A DNA stretch of 10,520 nt, from contig MLAK01001073.1 of NCBI GenBank assembly GCA_001839685.1, forward strand, positions 22,501 through 33,020. The letters are read 5' to 3'. Below are positions 1 through 7,297 of the stretch, in pieces. Position 1 is the first letter of the stretch. Every line of letters begins with the position of its first letter. The position numbers and the translations under genes are program-made. The stretch comes from Tritrichomonas foetus (lineage: Eukaryota > Parabasalia > Tritrichomonadida > Tritrichomonadidae). Under the pieces are notes generated by a model. That model saw only the letters and a list, made by a program, of their open reading frames with translations. It did no database searches and was not told the origin of the DNA.

Positions 1-2879
1 TCTTTTGGATCATTTTTCAAAAAGTATGTATGCAAATTCTCTCTCTTCACATCAAAGACAGGCGCTTTTGTCATTGAAAGGAAATCTTCAAATTTGTAGT
101 TCGTTGGTGAAACATTTTGAGCAGGAAATTGGGTTGAAAAGGGGTTGAAGTTTGATGAACTTCCTGAAAGAGACGATGAAATTGATGATGAAGTTCCATT
201 TTTTGAAAAAAGCGTATCGGTGGAAGCTGCTTTCGAGAAATCAAGTTTCAAGTTTCCTTCACTCGATGTTTTAGATAAATCTGTTGGTGGAGGTGGTGAA
301 GCAAATGGATTAAAACTTCCTCCATTATCATGAGTAGATTCATTATTAACATCATTTTTCATTGTATTAGTATGAGTATCATTATTTTCACTGATTTCGG
401 ATTTTTGTTCGATTTGTATTTTTTTCACAATTTGATTTTGAATTGGTTCATTTTTTGTGTCATTTGATGTAGTATTTCCTTGTTCTGATTCTTGGGATGG
501 AAAAGTAAAAGAGAAACTGGAATTATTGGGTGAGTCGGTAGTTACTGATTCACATTCTGGTGGAAATGTGAAAGAGAAGGAACTTTGATTGTTTGAATCA
601 CTCTCTCCTTCAACTGGGAAAGTGAAAGAGAAGGATGAATTATCACATACAGATCCAGAATTGAAATCGAATGAAAATGGTTGATCAGTGCTGTTTTGGA
701 CAGCGATTTGTTCGGAATTTATTGGTATTTCATTGTCATTAGCCTGATATTCTTCTTCCACAACATCGATGTCTTCATTGTTGATTGATGCGGATCCTCC
801 ATCATTTGTGATTCTTTCACTTGATTCATTTTCTTTCATTGATGAATCTACAAAGATGAATTCGTTTACATTTTCAATCGGTTTATTTTCACTATCGATT
901 TTATCATTCTGAGAAGGAACTCCTTCGATCACATTCTCAGTGTTGGAATTATCAGATACATCTGTGAATTTGAAAGATAAATTCACGTTGGTTTCATTTC
1001 CTTTTGTGAAAACAATTCCTTCAAATTCGGAGTCATGTTTTGTTGATGAATCTTCAACAGTTTTTGATGAAGATGCAGGATCAGTGAATCCAAATGAGAA
1101 AGATTCATGTCCATATTCTTTCTTTTCTTTGGAATTAGGAAAAGATGGAGAAGAAAAGTTATTACTTGGATTTTCTTGCTCTTCTTTTGGAAATGTGAAA
1201 TTTGGTGATTCAGGATTATTTTCTTGGATTTCTTTGTCAACAAAAGAAGTTGATTCTTCATCAAAAATAATTTCTGATGATGCCGATTCTTGTTTCTGTT
1301 CATTTTGTTGTAATGGAAAGCATGTAAGCGTTGAATTTAAATGTTCTGTTGGCTGTGATTGTTCATTGTCAATTTCAATTTCAGATGTTTCTTTAATGTC
1401 TTGTTCTTTTGAGGTATTTGTGATTCCAGAATCAACGAAGGATCCAAATGAAAAATCATTTGATGTATTCTGAGATTGATCATCTAGTTGTTGTTCATCA
1501 TTTGTTTGTGATGTTGGGAAAGAAAAAGAGGATGAATCAACGACTACAGAGTTATTTGGTGTTGATTCTTCTTTTTGTTGGATATTGTTTTCTGAATTTT
1601 CGGTAATGGTGTTTTCTTGAAAACTGTCATCAACAAATGAACCAAAAACATCATTATTTGTTTCTTGAACTTGATTTTCCTGAGATTGGCATACAGGAAA
1701 GGTAAAAACACTGTTGTTTCCATATATTTTCTCATCTTCTTTATCGTCATTGGTAATTTCTGATTTATCATCTGTTTCTTCATTGCTTTCTTCATTGCTT
1801 TCTTCATCTTTTTCATTGTTGGCATTAGTTTCATTCTCTCCTTCCATTGGATTTTCGTGACTTTCATTAGTGAAGCCAGGATCAATGAATGATCCAAAAG
1901 TAAAAGCATTTGATATATTCTCTGACTTTTGTTCTACTTTCTGTGCAGGAAAAGAAAAAGTGTCAAAAGAGAATTCGCTTTTTTGTTCTTGCTTGTTTTC
2001 AAATTCTTGAGTGTTTGGATTTGAAGGTGATTCTTCAAAGTGTGAATTGGAAATCGGAAATTTGAATGAAGAATCATTATTTTTTATTTCATCACTTTCT
2101 ATGCCATTATTAGTTTCAATGTTTTGCACAGCTTCAATTTCAGCTGAAAAAGAATTATTTTGATCGAAACTTTGATATATTTTCAAATTCGAAGAAATTT
2201 CATTGTTGCTTAATTCTTGCTTGATTTCTGGCTGGTTTTCAGTTGGTAGGGTTTCATTAGCATCATTTTGTGTTTCATTAGCATCATTGTGTGTTTCATT
2301 AACATCATTTTGTGTTTCATTAGTCTTTTTATTAGTAATTCCAGTATCTACAAAAGATCCAAAAGAAAAAGCATGATCAAAACTCGGTTTAATTTTTTCC
2401 TCTGGAAGTGTTTCAGTTGGGAATGAAAAAGAAAAAGTGTCATTTTGCAAGCTTTGTTGATTTTCACTACTAAATGGAAAAGAAAACGTTGAATTCAAAC
2501 CATTGCTACTATTTTTGCTGCCAGAAAAAGTGCTTGAAGAATTATCTGAACTTTTTTCGTCTTTTTTGGTCTCCAAGCTGTTTGCATCATTATTTGCTGG
2601 CAAATTGCTGGCCAAAGAATTCGACTCGGCTTGCGGAATTTTATTTTCATTTTCGAGATTTGGATTTGGCGACGAAGTGGCTTCTGATTCTGGAACATCG
2701 AAAGTAAATCCTGTTTCTGTCGAATCTCCGTCAGTAAAAGTAAAGGAAAACGAATTTGAGTTATCATTAGTAGATTGAAAATCGGCGTCTGCTGGTGGAA
2801 AAGTAAAAGTGAATGCATCGTTAGTGTCAGGTGATTGTTGTGTTGCGTTCGAAAAACTTGCAAAGAGATCGTCTGTCAT
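1..2879 (-). CDS. Phe-motif repeat low-complexity protein, C-terminus cut by window edge
   Basis: I do not recognise a family. Read from the ATG at 2877-2879, the frame stays open for 959 codons to the left edge, with no in-frame stop, so the C-terminus lies outside. The protein is rich in Ser, Asn, Glu, Thr and Gln and is probably disordered. Phe-containing motifs are spread through it: FTFTFP (residues 23-28), FSFTFT (44-49), FSFPF (132-136), FSFSFP (149-154), FSFGSFVD (171-178), FKFP (272-275), FSFP (308-311), FTFGSFID (326-333), FTFP (392-395), FGSFVD (412-417), FSFP (452-455), FSFGSFVD (476-483), FTFP (561-564), FSFGF (594-598), FSFDF (735-739), three FSFTFP copies ending at 755, 773 and 794, and NPF at 857-859 and 912-914. 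Residues 928-959 are less repetitive (Tyr, Phe, Lys, Leu, His) and may begin a folded domain. NPF and FGxF resemble ligands of EH domains and AP-1 gamma-ear domains; FSFG resembles FxFG nucleoporins. Both readings are inference. No TCAYWW initiator lies close upstream. Confidence 0.85.
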   Translation of the reverse strand, partial: MTDDLFASFSNATQQSPDTNDAFTFTFPPADADFQSTNDNSNSFSFTFTDGDSTETGFTFDVPESEATSSPNPNLENENKIPQAESNSLASNLPANNDANSLETKKDEKSSDNSSSTFSGSKNSSNGLNSTFSFPFSSENQQSLQNDTFSFSFPTETLPEEKIKPSFDHAFSFGSFVDTGITNKKTNETQNDVNETHNDANETQNDANETLPTENQPEIKQELSNNEISSNLKIYQSFDQNNSFSAEIEAVQNIETNNGIESDEIKNNDSSFKFPISNSHFEESPSNPNTQEFENKQEQKSEFSFDTFSFPAQKVEQKSENISNAFTFGSFIDPGFTNESHENPMEGENETNANNEKDEESNEESNEETDDKSEITNDDKEDEKIYGNNSVFTFPVCQSQENQVQETNNDVFGSFVDDSFQENTITENSENNIQQKEESTPNNSVVVDSSSFSFPTSQTNDEQQLDDQSQNTSNDFSFGSFVDSGITNTSKEQDIKETSEIEIDNEQSQPTEHLNSTLTCFPLQQNEQKQESASSEIIFDEESTSFVDKEIQENNPESPNFTFPKEEQENPSNNFSSPSFPNSKEKKEYGHESFSFGFTDPASSSKTVEDSSTKHDSEFEGIVFTKGNETNVNLSFKFTDVSDNSNTENVIEGVPSQNDKIDSENKPIENVNEFIFVDSSMKENESSERITNDGGSASINNEDIDVVEEEYQANDNEIPINSEQIAVQNSTDQPFSFDFNSGSVCDNSSFSFTFPVEGESDSNNQSSFSFTFPPECESVTTDSPNNSSFSFTFPSQESEQGNTTSNDTKNEPIQNQIVKKIQIEQKSEISENNDTHTNTMKNDVNNESTHDNGGSFNPFASPPPPTDLSKTSSEGNLKLDFSKAASTDTLFSKNGTSSSISSSLSGSSSNFNPFSTQFPAQNVSPTNYKFEDFLSMTKAPVFDVKRENLHTYFLKNDPK
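498..638 (-). repeat. Three tandem FSFTFP units (about 54-63 bp each)
   Basis: These units lie inside the Phe-motif gene. Residues 748-755, about 766-773 and 787-794 each read S-S-F-S-F-T-F-P. They are separated by 10-13 residues rich in Glu, Ser, Asn and acidic positions. The DNA of the units is similar (a gaaagagaa-like core on the plus strand), which suggests local duplication rather than independent convergence. Confidence 0.75.
1776..1805 (-). repeat. 12-bp tandem repeat encoding E-S-N-E units
   Basis: About 2.5 exact copies of the plus-strand unit ttcttcattgct occur in frame within the Phe-motif gene. They encode a run of Glu-Glu-Ser-Asn. The repeat length is a multiple of three, so copy-number change would keep the frame. 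Confidence 0.8.
2250..2321 (-). repeat. 21-bp minisatellite encoding NETQNDA heptads
   Basis: About 3.4 copies of a 21-bp unit encode residues 187-210 as N-E-T-Q-N-D-V, N-E-T-H-N-D-A, N-E-T-Q-N-D-A, N-E-T. The copies differ by single bases only (for example ttg versus gtg, agc versus aac on the plus strand), so this is a recent in-frame expansion within the Phe-motif gene. Confidence 0.9.
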
Positions 2880-3318
2880 TTTTTGTTTGATGGAAAGAAG
2901 AAGAAATAACCGCAATTAATTTGGCTGCAGGAAATTCTGCGTATATTTGGTTTGGATTCAGCTTTTTAAATACTATTCAATTTTGTTTTCACGAAGGAAT
3001 AATGATACTTTTTATGCACGAGTCATTTCTTCCACAGAATGAAATAAAGGATACCGCATTTAATATATTCTATTCATTCTCAAGTATTTATTGGAGTATA
3101 TGTGGTATCATGAAATGTTTCTTTGTCAAGAAATCCTAATACCAACGATTTTCGTTTTCCAAAATCATATTGGCCATAAGCATGACTCTAGAAAGAGATA
3201 CTTCTTAAAGTTATACCTATATATTTATCAATCTTCATGTGCTATTTTTTGTTTGTTGAGGTGATCGGAGTAAATGTCTTGTTTGGATAAAATAATTTTT
3301 TCTCGATAAAAGATCACA

Positions 3319-3332
3319 TTTAACGCGTTAAA
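3319..3332. promoter_or_regulatory. 14-bp perfect palindrome with two TAACG half-sites
   Basis: TTTAACGCGTTAAA equals its own reverse complement. It contains overlapping inverted TAACG elements, which resemble the TAACG core of Myb recognition elements described in Trichomonas vaginalis. It lies about 210 bases before the WASH1 ATG. In DNA this AT-rich, one or two 14-bp palindromes are expected by chance per window, so a regulatory role is only a suggestion. Confidence 0.3.
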
Positions 3333-3509
3333 ATAAGTTATTCAGAAAATGTTCTTCAAAAACAATCATATGATAATAACAGGAAAATCAAACTCTAACT
3401 CTAACTCACTTTCCGAAATTTTCAGAGATGTTTCTTATCACATTTCATTCTCTTTTGAATGAAGAATTTGTAAAACCAAATAATTTTTCTAAAATTATTT
3501 GAGATGATG

Positions 3510-3534
3510 TCATTATCAAATATTGAGTTCATAA
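3510..3534 (+). promoter_or_regulatory. Initiator (Inr) candidates for WASH1
   Basis: Two matches to the trichomonad initiator TCAYWW precede the ATG at 3540: TCATTA at 3510-3515 (putative +1 at 3512, 28-base leader) and TCATAA at 3529-3534 (putative +1 at 3531, 9-base leader). Known T. vaginalis leaders are very short, so the second is the better candidate. The motif is short and AT-rich; position is the main support. Confidence 0.45.
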
Positions 3535-3539
3535 TTTAA

Positions 3540-4976
3540 ATGAATAGGATTCCAATGCAAGTTCCTATTCTTGCAAATGATGATTTTGAACCTTTCTGCG
3601 TTCTTAAAGCTGTTAAAACACTTTCTTATTTAGAGCAAGCAGTGAAAAATGTCTTCAACACAATTTCACAAAGAATTCAAGATGAACAAGCACGTGTTTC
3701 AAACTTAACAAATCGTGTAACTTCAGCACAATCAGCAATAGATAACTTAAATGATCCATCAAAAGTTGTGACCATTAATTCACCATTATCATTTGTTGGG
3801 AAAAAACAACCAGATTCATATCAACCAATTACCCAATATATGTCCAAAATTATTCTTGAAGAAGTTACAGGTCAATCAATTTTGGTTACAGAAGCTCTTA
3901 AAAATGTTGATTATGAAAAGGATGAAAGTTTCTCTTTTGAACAATCACCAATCGTAAAACGTGAAAAATTAAATAGTGCAGGACTTGGTCGTTCACCTGA
4001 ATACATTCATTCAGTTGCTTCACTTTTATTATTTCACACGAACGAAAACCCATATCGAGATTCACTTGGAATTGACAATTTTGCAGGGAAGCTTGGTCAA
4101 GAATATAATCCAAATACTAAAGCTATTCCAGATGCACCAGGATCAATTTTTTCAATTGATCTCCTTCCAGAAATTGGTGAAGGTGATTTCATGTTTAGAC
4201 CACAATTCAATGATCTTCCAACATTTGATCTTCCAGGAAATATGCCTGGTCTTTCAAATATTGCAGATCTTGGAATTGACATTACTGGTGATTCTTTTGA
4301 TATCACACCTTCGATGTTTAACTTACAAGGTGATTTTCCATCATTAAACTTGCAATCAGGACAAACTGATGGTTGTTTTGATATGAATGGAATTGATCCA
4401 ACTGGATTACCACCTGGAAATAATCCAAATGAGCCACCACCACCTCCTCCTCCAGATTTTGGAGATATGAATGGATCTCTTCCTCCTCCACCTCCACCAC
4501 CACCACCACCACCGCCGCCACCACCACCACCTCCTCCTCCTGCAGCTGGAGGATCAGGAATGAACAATGGTGGAGAAATCGGAGATAATTCAGTTTATGA
4601 AGGAGGTGAAGGCTCAGGAGGAGCTGAAGGAGGTGGAGGAGCAGTTAGTTTTCTGGATTTAATCAAGAATCCTGGAATCAAATTGAAGAAAGTCAATCGA
4701 GATGAACCTTTACCAAATGCAAAACCTTTACCACCAGATAAGATGGATCATATGAGTGAACTCATGATGAGGATCAAGCAGAGAGGTCAAGCGATGGCAG
4801 GAAAAAATATTGAAAAAAGAAGGGCTTTGCTCGATCTTGATACGACAGATTTGGCAGGTGAAGAAACCGAAAAGAAAGTCATTGCAGCAGGTGGAGTTGA
4901 ATTTGAAGTGAAAAGTGATAGTGATGATTATTCACATAGCGAATCAGAATCATCATCATCAGACTGGGAAGACTAA
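3540..4976 (+). CDS. WASHC1: WASH complex subunit 1 (WASH1-like Arp2/3 activator)
   Basis: WASH activates the Arp2/3 complex on endosomes to make branched actin for cargo sorting. The 478-residue product matches the family length and layout. The N-terminal region (about 10-275) has the WAHD1-like helical segment with L-E-Q-A and I-S-Q-R near residues 30-70. Next come a Pro/acidic linker with a 7-Pro run (299-305) and a 20-Pro run (315-334), then a Gly/Glu-rich spacer. The WH2 actin-binding motif is at 369-385, ending I-K-L-K-K-V. An amphipathic connector follows at 405-422 (SELMMRIKQRGQAMAGK). The acidic tail (about 462-478) ends D-W-E-D with the Trp at 476 that is expected to contact Arp2/3. 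The ATG is supported by the nearby initiator and by the family-like N-terminus. The stop codon is in TAAA, consistent with the overlapping polyadenylation signal reported in trichomonads. The gene is divergent from the Phe-motif gene and convergent with the glycosyltransferase. Confidence 0.93.
   Translation: MNRIPMQVPILANDDFEPFCVLKAVKTLSYLEQAVKNVFNTISQRIQDEQARVSNLTNRVTSAQSAIDNLNDPSKVVTINSPLSFVGKKQPDSYQPITQYMSKIILEEVTGQSILVTEALKNVDYEKDESFSFEQSPIVKREKLNSAGLGRSPEYIHSVASLLLFHTNENPYRDSLGIDNFAGKLGQEYNPNTKAIPDAPGSIFSIDLLPEIGEGDFMFRPQFNDLPTFDLPGNMPGLSNIADLGIDITGDSFDITPSMFNLQGDFPSLNLQSGQTDGCFDMNGIDPTGLPPGNNPNEPPPPPPPDFGDMNGSLPPPPPPPPPPPPPPPPPPPPAAGGSGMNNGGEIGDNSVYEGGEGSGGAEGGGGAVSFLDLIKNPGIKLKKVNRDEPLPNAKPLPPDKMDHMSELMMRIKQRGQAMAGKNIEKRRALLDLDTTDLAGEETEKKVIAAGGVEFEVKSDSDDYSHSESESSSSDWED
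4434..4541 (+). repeat. Polyproline-coding CCN repeats in WASH1
   Basis: CCA/CCT/CCG codons encode seven prolines at 4434-4454 and twenty at 4482-4541, separated by nine residues (D-F-G-D-M-N-G-S-L). The mixture of synonymous codons suggests selection for the proline tract and not a simple slippage product. In WASP-family proteins such tracts recruit profilin-actin and SH3 domains. The antisense strand gives a long polyglycine frame that is only a shadow. Confidence 0.9.
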
Positions 4977-5460
4977 AGAACAAAATTAACAATCTACTTT
5001 GTTTACTATTGATATCTTAACTATCATCAAAAAATGAAGTAAAATTTTGATTTTAAAAAATTGAATTCTAAATAGTAACAATAATGAATTTTCAAGTGAT
5101 AAGAAGTATAATGCAAGATTCCTATTATTCCTAGAAATGTGTCGACATATCAAGCTTGATAGAAAAATTTGAAAAAACGAATAAATAAAGAATTGAATTC
5201 AAAATAATCCAAAAACTTTATTTTATGATTACAAAATTCGCACCTGTAAAATGAGATGATTTCATTATTATTTCAAATAGACAATTATTTTTTGGTTTAA
5301 TAAATAACAAGAGTGAAATCAATCATTTTTTTCTAGGAAGTAATAATAGTAACACATTTATTTGAAGAATTATGATTGTTATCTCTCTCTAAAGAGTTTT
5401 TAATCTATATAATTCAAATGGATCAACAATAAAAACACCTTAATATCAATCAACTATGCA
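4977..5460. other. Convergent 3' spacer between WASH1 and the glycosyltransferase
   Basis: This AT-rich stretch of 484 bases has no supported gene or RNA. It contains a 14-bp perfect palindrome (TATCAAGCTTGATA, 5148-5161) and homopolymer-rich 3'-end DNA. Both flanking genes end into it, so it should hold their polyadenylation sites. Confidence 0.75.
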
Positions 5461-6459
5461 TCAATTACTAGTTCTCTTGATTAAGCATGTTCCAAATTGC
5501 AGATTTTGTGTACAGGTAAAATTCGGTAAGTTGATTTTGCATTCGATTTTAGGAACCTTTTCAATGGAGCGAAGTTGGTGATATAAATTTGAAACTGTTT
5601 GATTCATCATAAAATCTTGAAATGAGCACTTAGTTATATCATTTTGACTATATAAATATCGTATTAATGCTTTCCCATAATTAACTTGAACTGAATTTAA
5701 GTTAAGTTCTTGGTATTTTCCAGATTCTGAATTATCTGCATTGATGAAATAAATATATGATAACACATGTGTGCATATTAATCGATTTGTTAAGAAGTAA
5801 ACCATTCCACATTGAATCAAATCGTCACCAACATTAATTTTTTTGCCTTCTAAAAAAGGGAGCAAAAATTCTGCAGCTTTTGAATAAATGGATCTTTTAA
5901 TTAACCTTTTGCACACATTCCAATTCATTTTAAATTGAGAAAACTTCTTCAGAATATCTCCTCTATTTGTATAATTAGTTTTACATGGAAACCAATTCCT
6001 ATCATATATTTTTTGTGATCTATACTTCATTCGGTACTCCAAAACATCAGCATTTGAGCTTTTTGCATTTTTATAATTCTTTTCAGCTGCATATAAATAC
6101 AGAAGATCATCTGGATCAAGAGACATGATATATTCTCCTCTAGCATTTGAGACTCCATTAAGTCTAGTAAGACTTGTTCCTTGATTGTATAAATTTCTTA
6201 TGAGTTTGATTCTTGAATCCGATTTCATTAAGTTAAGAATGAAGCTTGTGGAATTATCTGTTGAACAGTCATCAATACAAATAATCTCAATATGTTTTAG
6301 TGTTTGATGTATCACTGTAGGCATACTTCTATTTAAATAATTTTCTTTATTAAATATTGGAATTATTATTGAAACTGGTAAATTACCACAACTAATAATA
6401 ACACTAAGTATTGGACTTATAATTATTGGTGTCTTTGTCAGGAAAAAAGGAAATAGCAT
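5461..6459 (-). CDS. Family 2 glycosyltransferase (GT-A fold)
   Basis: The enzyme is predicted to transfer a sugar from a nucleotide-sugar donor to an unidentified acceptor, perhaps a surface glycoconjugate. Counting from the ATG at 6457-6459 (332 residues), the GT2 core starts at about 28 with PVSIIIPIFNKENYL. The donor-binding ICIDDCSTDNS has Asp 63 and 64. The metal-binding DXD-like LDPDD is at 114-118. Later, a W-N-V-C-K-R-L-I-K-R segment and V-G-D-D-L match the acceptor-side motifs of LPS-type GT2 enzymes. The frame is open to 6537, but only through a TTG codon, so I use the first ATG. Residues 1-26 are hydrophobic (Ile/Leu/Phe) and could be a signal anchor. GT2 genes of this type are often thought to have reached trichomonads from bacteria; that is inference here. 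The acceptor is unknown. Confidence 0.88.
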   Translation of the reverse strand: MLFPFFLTKTPIIISPILSVIISCGNLPVSIIIPIFNKENYLNRSMPTVIHQTLKHIEIICIDDCSTDNSTSFILNLMKSDSRIKLIRNLYNQGTSLTRLNGVSNARGEYIMSLDPDDLLYLYAAEKNYKNAKSSNADVLEYRMKYRSQKIYDRNWFPCKTNYTNRGDILKKFSQFKMNWNVCKRLIKRSIYSKAAEFLLPFLEGKKINVGDDLIQCGMVYFLTNRLICTHVLSYIYFINADNSESGKYQELNLNSVQVNYGKALIRYLYSQNDITKCSFQDFMMNQTVSNLYHQLRSIEKVPKIECKINLPNFTCTQNLQFGTCLIKRTSN

Positions 6460-7297
6460 CGATCGATGATTTAATTTAAATTCACAATGAAAAAATGATA
6501 ACTTTTTATTTAAAAGGTTGCAGTTTACATCATTCAAATTCTTTTCAAAATGTTATCTGTTGAAGATTTCTATGTTTATTCAGTCGCAATCATTTAATCA
6601 TTTGAATAGATTACATCAACCCAATCAAATCACTTGTTGAATCAAAAAATTGACAAGTCTGAAGATAAGAGGGCGTATTCTAGGATTAGATTCATAAAAG
6701 GAGATCAATTTGAAGGCTAATCAACTTTCGAATCGTGAGTTGTATGATCCATTTTAAAATTGCACTGGTTCATTCGAATGAGTGACGTTGTGAACATGAA
6801 TTCTCAAAGGTTATTTCGTAAGGTTGAATAATGGCTCATAGTTATTCAAATATTGATTTTAAGGATATAGGTCACTTTTTGGACAAAGAATGTCACTTTT
6901 TATTTTTCTGGTATATTGTTTCATGACTAATCACATAAAAAGATTTTTCTTTAATATGATAAACCTCCATGAAATTACCTTGGATTAGTCACTAAAATTT
7001 CCGATGAAGCAGTATAACAATGATATAAGATACGAGTTACTTTACTGAAATCTATTGATTCAGAATAGACCAATTTTGGACTAACTCAGAGATATGGATC
7101 TAGTGAATTTCACAGTTGTTTGAAAAAGAATAAACATATTTATACATAATATAATCATTCCCAAATATTGATCTAGAAATATGTTATTTCTGTTTGAGAA
7201 AACGTGAAAACAAATTAATAATCTTATAAAAACTAAACAAACATCGCTTTTACAAAACAAAATGAAATATAAATCAACAAGAAAATTCACCAACTAG
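6460..7297. other. Long gene-free spacer between two minus-strand genes
   Basis: The stretch is 838 bases of AT-rich DNA. I found no start-initiated frame with a family signature, no tRNA pattern and no transposon end. A hydrophobic 70-codon frame at 7081-7293 (minus) begins with TTG and looks like AT-rich chance. Minor items are a 12-bp palindrome TCATTCGAATGA (6770-6781) and the 10-mer gtcacttttt repeated directly at 6871 and 6892. It should hold the 5' region of the glycosyltransferase and the 3' end of the SAPS gene. Confidence 0.7.
6485..6490 (-). promoter_or_regulatory. Weak initiator candidate for the glycosyltransferase
   Basis: On the minus strand TCATTG matches TCAYW but not the last W. 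Its putative +1 A is at 6488, 29 bases before the ATG. A closer TCATCG near 6465-6470 fits less well. Support is weak. Confidence 0.25.

Larger units (their letters stand above)
2880..3539. other. Divergent intergenic region between the Phe-motif gene and WASH1
   Basis: This 660-bp AT-rich stretch separates two divergent genes. I see no credible gene, tRNA or mobile element in it. The only long frame (2921-3139, plus) begins with TTG and has no family signature. The region holds a 14-bp palindrome at 3319-3332, a short hexamer run (ctctaa, about 2.5 copies near 3392-3407), and the initiator candidates just before WASH1. Confidence 0.8.

Noticed and set aside
940..1473. 177-codon plus-strand frame rich in Ser, Cys and Phe, and other plus or minus frames between 1 and 2863
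   Set aside because: They are shadows of the long minus-strand Phe-motif frame, which is continuous through the whole region and has a coherent repeat structure.
1..2879. WASH-complex subunit FAM21 (WASHC2) as the identity of the Phe-motif protein
   Set aside because: It lies beside WASH1 and is long and motif-rich, but it lacks the FAM21 N-terminal head and the repeated L-F acidic motifs; its repeats are F-x-F-P and F-G-S-F.
1..2879. Typical FG nucleoporin
   Set aside because: There are only about five FG dipeptides in 959 residues, against dozens in FG-Nups. The conserved unit extends to FGSFVD and alternates with FxFP, so I do not assign it.
2921..3139. 72-codon plus-strand frame in the divergent spacer
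   Set aside because: It starts at TTG and lacks any family signature or initiator.
4097..4567. Minus-strand frame with long polyglycine
   Set aside because: It is the antisense of the WASH1 polyproline codons and has no independent support.
6460..6537. N-terminal extension of the glycosyltransferase by 26 codons
   Set aside because: It would begin at TTG. The first ATG at 6457-6459 leaves the whole GT2 domain intact.
6770..6781. 12-bp palindrome TCATTCGAATGA, and another (CATCGATCGATG, 6457-6468) over the glycosyltransferase start codon
   Set aside because: Palindromes of 12 bp are expected several times by chance in a window of this size and composition.
7081..7293. Hydrophobic 70-codon minus-strand frame as a small membrane protein
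   Set aside because: It begins with TTG, has no recognisable motif and has the composition expected from AT-rich DNA.
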